Shown here in pieces: positions 60,901 through 64,000 of a DNA stretch of 64,000 bases (position 1 is the first letter of the stretch; every line of letters begins with the position of its first letter). The translations under genes and the position numbers were made by a program. The notes under the pieces are model-generated. The model did no database searches. It was not told the origin of the DNA and saw only the letters and a list, made by a program, of their open reading frames with translations. Where the stretch lies: the NCBI RefSeq assembly GCF_000024265.1, contig NC_013204.1:3461001-3525000 (forward strand), in the 5' to 3' direction. The stretch comes from Eggerthella lenta DSM 2243 (GTDB taxonomy: Bacteria; Actinomycetota; Coriobacteriia; Coriobacteriales; Eggerthellaceae).

Positions 60901-61535
60901 ACGTACACCAGAGGGCCCTGCTCCACCTCCATCCACGGCGAGCCGATCTCGTCGGTGAGGATGCCGCCGAAGTGGCGCGGGCCCTTGCAGATCTCGTAGG
61001 CCAGGTGCGCGTTCGGCGTGGGGAAGATGGACTTCAGCGTGCCGTACGGCGGCTGCGCCCACACACGCGAGGTGCCGCCCATGGCGAAGTTGGCTTCCCC
61101 GCCGTACTTCTCCACGATCTCGTTGAACTTGGCACCCGCCTCGTCGAACGCCTCGGCAAGCGTGATGCGCACCCAACCGGGGTCGTCCTCGCCTTTGGGG
61201 TTCGTGCGCTTCATGCAGTAGCGCAGACGATCGGGATGGTACAGAGCCAGCATGGACGACTGCGACTTCGCGCAGCAGTGACCGCGGCTGTGAGCGTTGG
61301 ACTCGTCGCCCTCGACTTTGATGACCTTGTTGTCCTGAACGGTCACCCACACGCCGCACTCCACCTTGCCGCACGCGCGGCAGCAGGAGCGGATGCGCTT
61401 GATCTCGCCCGCTGAGGCGTCTTCACCTTCGGCCAACGCCGTCGAAGGCGTTGCTGCGAAGCCCACCGTGGTTGCCGCGGCAGCCATGGCAGAGGCCTTC
61501 AAGAAGCTTCGACGACTCAGTGATAGGTTCGCCAT
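57954..61535 (-). CDS. Tat-exported molybdopterin oxidoreductase, catalytic subunit (large)
   Basis: The 1193-aa protein starts at ATG 61533-61535 behind GAGGAGGGG. The Tat signal is LSRRSFLKASAMAAAATTVG. The N-terminal [4Fe-4S] site is CCRACGKVECGVWVTVQ...CC (Cys-x2-Cys-x3-Cys-x about 27-Cys). The molybdopterin-binding body contains VDPRMTPLGKEADVWLPL and GTDLCLSLGWLKWILDN, and a long C-terminal cofactor-binding domain with ARLGLEQGQWIWIRSPWG. It is much longer than DmsA (about 800 aa) and closer in length and motif style to the large Eggerthellaceae enzymes that include catechol dehydroxylases. The substrate is unknown, and the Mo ligand could not be fixed. Forms an operon with DmsB-like and DmsC-like genes. 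Confidence 0.93.
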   Translation of the reverse strand: MANLSLSRRSFLKASAMAAAATTVGFAATPSTALAEGEDASAGEIKRIRSCCRACGKVECGVWVTVQDNKVIKVEGDESNAHSRGHCCAKSQSSMLALYHPDRLRYCMKRTNPKGEDDPGWVRITLAEAFDEAGAKFNEIVEKYGGEANFAMGGTSRVWAQPPYGTLKSIFPTPNAHLAYEICKGPRHFGGILTDEIGSPWMEVEQGPLVYVQWGTASEYSNYDSTNRTVVDCSQRAYKHILVDPRMTPLGKEADVWLPLRVGTDLCLSLGWLKWILDNEAYDDAFVRRWTNAPFLWNPEKDGRTAKGWFMEMNGGIDMESRILTEADCDPEWIGQYWDYEGRYQRFICWDENNNKPTYWDAEACQWEGEKHKIPTTGTWIEHPYKPIIADAWLPDPSKFANPADVQYDAYWDEGNEGGKRSNPAGLPKNPALFPGGVEVKLKDGSTISADTVWEAFSDSLEQYTLEYVSEVTEVPVDKIEEGVRIYTTRLNPLHGNGGIHYQLAPDQTGHAVQNTRALQLIACITGNSDEPAGNRGSSKAQVDGCCGRANMLVTDHEPKDWGLDVGTMELGNTPRDLSVEDQIPLIQNFVQYLIDEKSPLAERYGNKVPTAEEARWIAERKGGAYKPSRSWPALKTSFDSNEKQISAERFPLLRYWNRWADSAAIWDSINGIDTPYQIHGGVCMSGDFMNESNLLEAWEALTRLDFWLDFNLWSCPNNGCADIVIPVLHWLEVNTGRVSQGAGGIFGAGQRCVEPMGDCIYDPVAVICLYKAMGVVWNNRDPEYDEWNNLDYRDFVQMGGSVGYEEQEYRVLKDATDWWKTEEFPDGPDFPQYAAKFQEEGWFDCRKWHPERWGTYRRWEMGYRRQQGGYNLYAAIDEKCGFMTPTAKVEVWSTIAETYIPDGAATFASTNTVDPNIPDIDKFPHWVEPKNSRVSNPEYFDASLVDQIKTSDAYINDNYQGDHLVEEYKEALTAHPDSAFIMTTGSRQPVYFHSEHRQLPWCRELWPSPRLEMNPNDAARLGLEQGQWIWIRSPWGAIREVVDLYYGIKEGTVNANHAWWYPEIDTASHGFELVNINCTMDKYAQCWICGASQLRGVPVLVYPATPENSPHGNPVPCDPQGNPVITNANDPRLKEWLANDPRLEDSKVELTFANMAAVGCQPSVQSPDLLSGGKLAVGSVGGDALGAYSKSM

Positions 61536-61804
61536 GTGCCCCTCCTCTCTTCCTTTTCTCGCTTCGTTCATCTCTGCCGGAACCCGGCGCGACCATACGC
61601 CGGAACCGGTTTCCCCATTCTAGGAACGGAGCAAAAGCCCAAATCATAAGGGGTGGATGGATGAAACGCGCCGATATCATCCCCAAAGGATTATTTTGCT
61701 TTTTGCGCCCAACCTATACTTGATGGCAGCGAAGAGGTTGCCGTTCGCGCCCGTCATCCGAGCGTGCGGCAACGGGAAGAAACCTGTGAACGAAGGAGAC
61801 TGCC

Positions 61805-62623
61805 ATGGCACAACCGCGTCCGTCATTGACGCTGATCCTCGACCTCGACGAGCGCCTCGACAGCGAGGACGTGCGCCTGGAAATCGACCGCTGCTACTCG
61901 TACGTAGGGTCGACACTGGTGCGCACCCATCCCGCCTGCGACGGCGAGCCGCAGAACATCATGCGCTTCCTCGTGAAGCTGGGCACGCGCCGCTACCTGC
62001 GCGCCGAGGACGAGGGCGCCGACGAGCTGTGGAACGACGTTATGGAGCGCTGGTTCTACAACGAGCTGTACAAGGTGAGTAACAACATGCTGATCTACAA
62101 CCGCCGCCAGCGCGAAGTGGGCAACCCCCAGCTGGTGTTCGACTGGATCGACGTGGAGCTGCAGAACGGCCAGCTGCATGCGCTGCTGCATTGCGACAAC
62201 GTCAGCGGCATCCGACCCGAGACCAGCGAGCTTCTGACGCAGCTGCGCGCAGCGTACAACGAAGGCGCTCTGGGCGAAGACGTCGTGCGCGCCTACCTGC
62301 CCGCGCCCGCTTCATACGAGGAAAAGAAGGCCGCCGGGCTGGCGGCGAAGGCCGAGCGCGACGCGCAGAAGGCGGCGGAGCTGGCTGCGGCAGAAGAGGA
62401 GGCCCGGGCTGCGGCCGCGGCGGCCGAAGCCGCGGCAGAGGAGGCGTTTCTGGAGCTGCCGCGTTTGGCCGACGACGCCGCCTCCGAAGAAGAGGCCGAG
62501 CCAGCTCTTGAGCCGTTCGCCCTGGACGAGCCCGACTTCGAGGTCGACTACCGCTTGTGGCTGATCGAATACGCCGACGGCAGCACGCGCACGTTCGACT
62601 CGCACGCCAGAACCCTCGCGTAA
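61805..62623 (+). CDS. Hypothetical protein with long Ala/Glu-rich helix
   Basis: The 272-aa soluble protein was not recognised. Residues 1-165 are a compact globular region (LEIDRCYSYVGSTLVRTHPA, RYLRAEDEGADELWNDVMER, LVFDWIDVELQNGQLHALLH). Residues about 165-215 form an Ala/Lys/Glu-rich coiled coil, then an acidic linker and a short C-terminal strand (DYRLWLIEYADGSTRTFDSH). It is divergent from the molybdoenzyme gene (269-bp gap) and 18 bp upstream of the helicase gene in the same orientation, so co-expression with the helicase is likely. GAAGGAG precedes the ATG. Confidence 0.6.
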   Translation: MAQPRPSLTLILDLDERLDSEDVRLEIDRCYSYVGSTLVRTHPACDGEPQNIMRFLVKLGTRRYLRAEDEGADELWNDVMERWFYNELYKVSNNMLIYNRRQREVGNPQLVFDWIDVELQNGQLHALLHCDNVSGIRPETSELLTQLRAAYNEGALGEDVVRAYLPAPASYEEKKAAGLAAKAERDAQKAAELAAAEEEARAAAAAAEAAAEEAFLELPRLADDAASEEEAEPALEPFALDEPDFEVDYRLWLIEYADGSTRTFDSHARTLA

Positions 62624-62641
62624 CCGAAAAGGAGCCTTACC

Positions 62642-64000
62642 ATGATCGAAACCATCGCCTCCTTCGACGGGCGCATCGCCAAGGTGCAAGGACCTGCGCG
62701 AAGCGGCAAGACCGAAGCGCTCGTTCGGCGTTGCGCCTGCCTCGTGCGCGGCGGCGCCGCCCCGGAAACCATCCTCGTGGAAACGTCGAGCGCCGCAGCG
62801 GCTCAGGCGTTCCGCCGTCGGCTTCGCCGCGCGATCGGCCCCGACCTCCAACACGCCGCCGACGACGTGCATGTGCGCACCGCGCTCGAAACGTGCGTCG
62901 CCGTGCTGGACGCGCCCGCCGCGCGCGCCGCCACCGGCCCGCGTGCCGCGCCTGTTGAACGATGCGGAGTACAACTTCTTCCTGGAGGATATGAAGACGC
63001 TCGGCCAGCCCATCCGCCGTTTGCGCAAAATGCTCGATTTCTTCTATCGCCAGATGAGCGACCTCGAGCCGCGCGACTCCTGGCTCGCAGGCGGCGAAGA
63101 GGAAGCCGTGCTGTCCCACCTCGAGCGCGTGCTGGCCTCACGCGGCGCCATGCTGGCGCAGGAAGCGCCCAGCCTGTGCGCCGCGTACCTGCGCAGCGAC
63201 GCGGGCGAGGGCGTGCGCGGCAGCTACGCCTACGTGCTGTGCGACGACTTCCAGAACATGAGCCGCGCCGAGCAGACGTGCCTGTGCCTGCTGGCCGACC
63301 GCCAGCTCATCGCGTGCGGCAACCCCAACCAGCAGCAGGCCGCGCGCGCGTCGTTCCCCTGCGCCGAGGGCTTCGTGCAGTTCGACGCTCGCCGCCGCGA
63401 CGTAGCCGTGTTCACGCTGTCCGGAGCGCACGGCAACCCCGCCATCGCCGCGTTCGCCGACGGGCTTTGCGACCAGGGCGACATGGATCCCGCCTTCAAA
63501 GCGGGCATCGCGAGCGACGCGCAGACGTCGGACGGCATCATGGCCGTCAAGTGGTCGACGCCGGAAGACGAGCTGGACGGCATCACGAAGTACCTGCGCA
63601 TTCTGCTCGACGGCGAAGAGGACCTGCACGAGAACCGCACGTGCGTGCTCGTGCCCAACAAGCGCTGGGCGCTCATGGCGCAGCAGGTGCTCAAGCAGCG
63701 CGGTTTCGCCGTGGCGCTGGCCGGAGCGTTCTCCCGTTTGGGCGGCGACCCGCGCGACAGCGCCCGCGCCCGCGCGCTCGTGGCGTACACGAAGCTCAAC
63801 CTGCTGGCCGATCCGCGCGACATGACGGCTTGGCGCAGCTGGTGCGGCTTCGACAACTACCTCACGAACAGCGATGCATGGGGCGGCTTGCAGGCTTTCG
63901 CTGAAAAGCGCGAGCTCACGCTCTACGACGCGCTCGCCCTGGCCGACCAGCTGGAAGACGAACCGTTCCTGCGCGCGCACGCCCTGGTCGAGCGCTGGCG
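62642..64000 (+). CDS. UvrD-like superfamily 1 helicase, 5' part, with apparent frameshift
   Basis: ATG 62642 follows AAAAGGAG, and the gene runs off the right edge. KVQGPARSGKTEALVRR near residue 14 is the Walker A (P-loop). At GGCCC (62936-62940) the frame breaks: deleting one C continues as TGRVPRLLNDAEYNFF, then LEDMKTLGQPIRRLRKMLDF and on to the window end. In that frame YAYVLCDDFQNMSRAEQTCL is the DExx (Walker B) box, here DDFQN, and LIACGNPNQQQAARAS is motif III. Reading the original frame past 62940 gives Arg/Ala-rich nonsense. It may be a true frameshift mutation or a single-base sequence error; downstream coding is clearly under selection. Confidence 0.8.

Noticed and set aside
57267-61415. 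1382-codon open frame on the plus strand
   Set aside because: It is the antisense shadow of the molybdoenzyme and DmsB-like genes in high-GC DNA; the translation is low-complexity His/Val/Arg/Ala without domains or a ribosome site.
1-64000. CRISPR arrays, rRNA, insertion sequences, riboswitches
   Set aside because: No regularly spaced direct repeats, rRNA signatures or transposase motifs were found; no leader matched a riboswitch core that I could recognise by eye.

Overview
The window is high-GC DNA from an anaerobic actinobacterium. Family Eggerthellaceae (Eggerthella or Gordonibacter type) fits best. The reasons are a Tat-exported molybdopterin oxidoreductase operon of the DMSO-reductase superfamily, a Tat-exported FAD-dependent reductase beside a LuxR regulator that carries a multi-helix membrane domain, a DhnA-type aldolase, and many membrane-bound regulators. 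Three perfect parS sites (16-bp ParB-binding palindromes) lie between 1.7 and 3.6 kb, which suggests the left end is in the origin-proximal part of the chromosome. No ParB gene, replication origin, transposase, integrase, rRNA or CRISPR array was seen.

Layout: 0-3.8 kb holds the 5' end of an NrdD-like gene, a membrane XRE regulator, a class I aldolase, parS sites and a repeated hairpin. 3.8-11.4 kb is a minus-strand run of envelope and stress proteins (TM2, TVP38, PRC-barrel, YtxH), a divergent Ddl and serS. 11.5-28.7 kb contains a hybrid histidine kinase, a pyridoxamine kinase, an acetamidase-type hydrolase, a membrane Ser/Thr kinase, YigZ, tRNA-Leu, a CPBP protease, TraX, an LCP protein, a fused MurT-GatD, a polysaccharide deacetylase and an ArsB/NhaD-type transporter. 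Much of this concerns cell-wall synthesis and modification.

28.8-31.3 kb is the most interesting stretch. tRNA-Thr is followed by a LytTR regulator with a SnoaL-like front domain, a 76-aa Cys-rich peptide with a double-glycine-type leader, and a CPBP intramembrane protease interrupted by a one-base frameshift in a T7 run. The peptide and protease genes are each preceded by the same tandem 21-bp-spaced GTTCGTT-type repeat, about 40 bp upstream of a -10 box. This looks like a small LytTR regulon that makes a peptide.

31.5-37.6 kb has a tocopherol-cyclase-like protein, a universal stress protein, a two-component system followed by a second TVP38 protein, and UvsE. 37.8-41.3 kb is a sharply AT-rich island with panG-panB-panC-panD, probably acquired from a low-GC Firmicute. 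41.4-42.7 kb encodes a family 1 encapsulin and its ferritin-like cargo. A Fic protein behind a four-half-site operator and an ABC1/UbiB-type kinase follow.

46-49.4 kb is the FAD reductase with its divergent LuxR regulator. 49.5-52.7 kb holds a DMT transporter, a 53-aa hydrophobic ORF whose ribosome site is sequestered in a leader hairpin (type I toxin-like), and a YkuD L,D-transpeptidase. 53.1-61.5 kb is a six-gene respiratory operon: Tat-exported molybdoenzyme, DmsB-like and DmsC-like subunits, NapG-like and NapH-like proteins, and a soluble Fe-S protein. The window ends in an Ala-rich hypothetical protein and a UvrD-like helicase that carries an apparent one-base frameshift.

Start codons were moved inward from the longest ORF wherever a Shine-Dalgarno sequence or domain boundary supported it.
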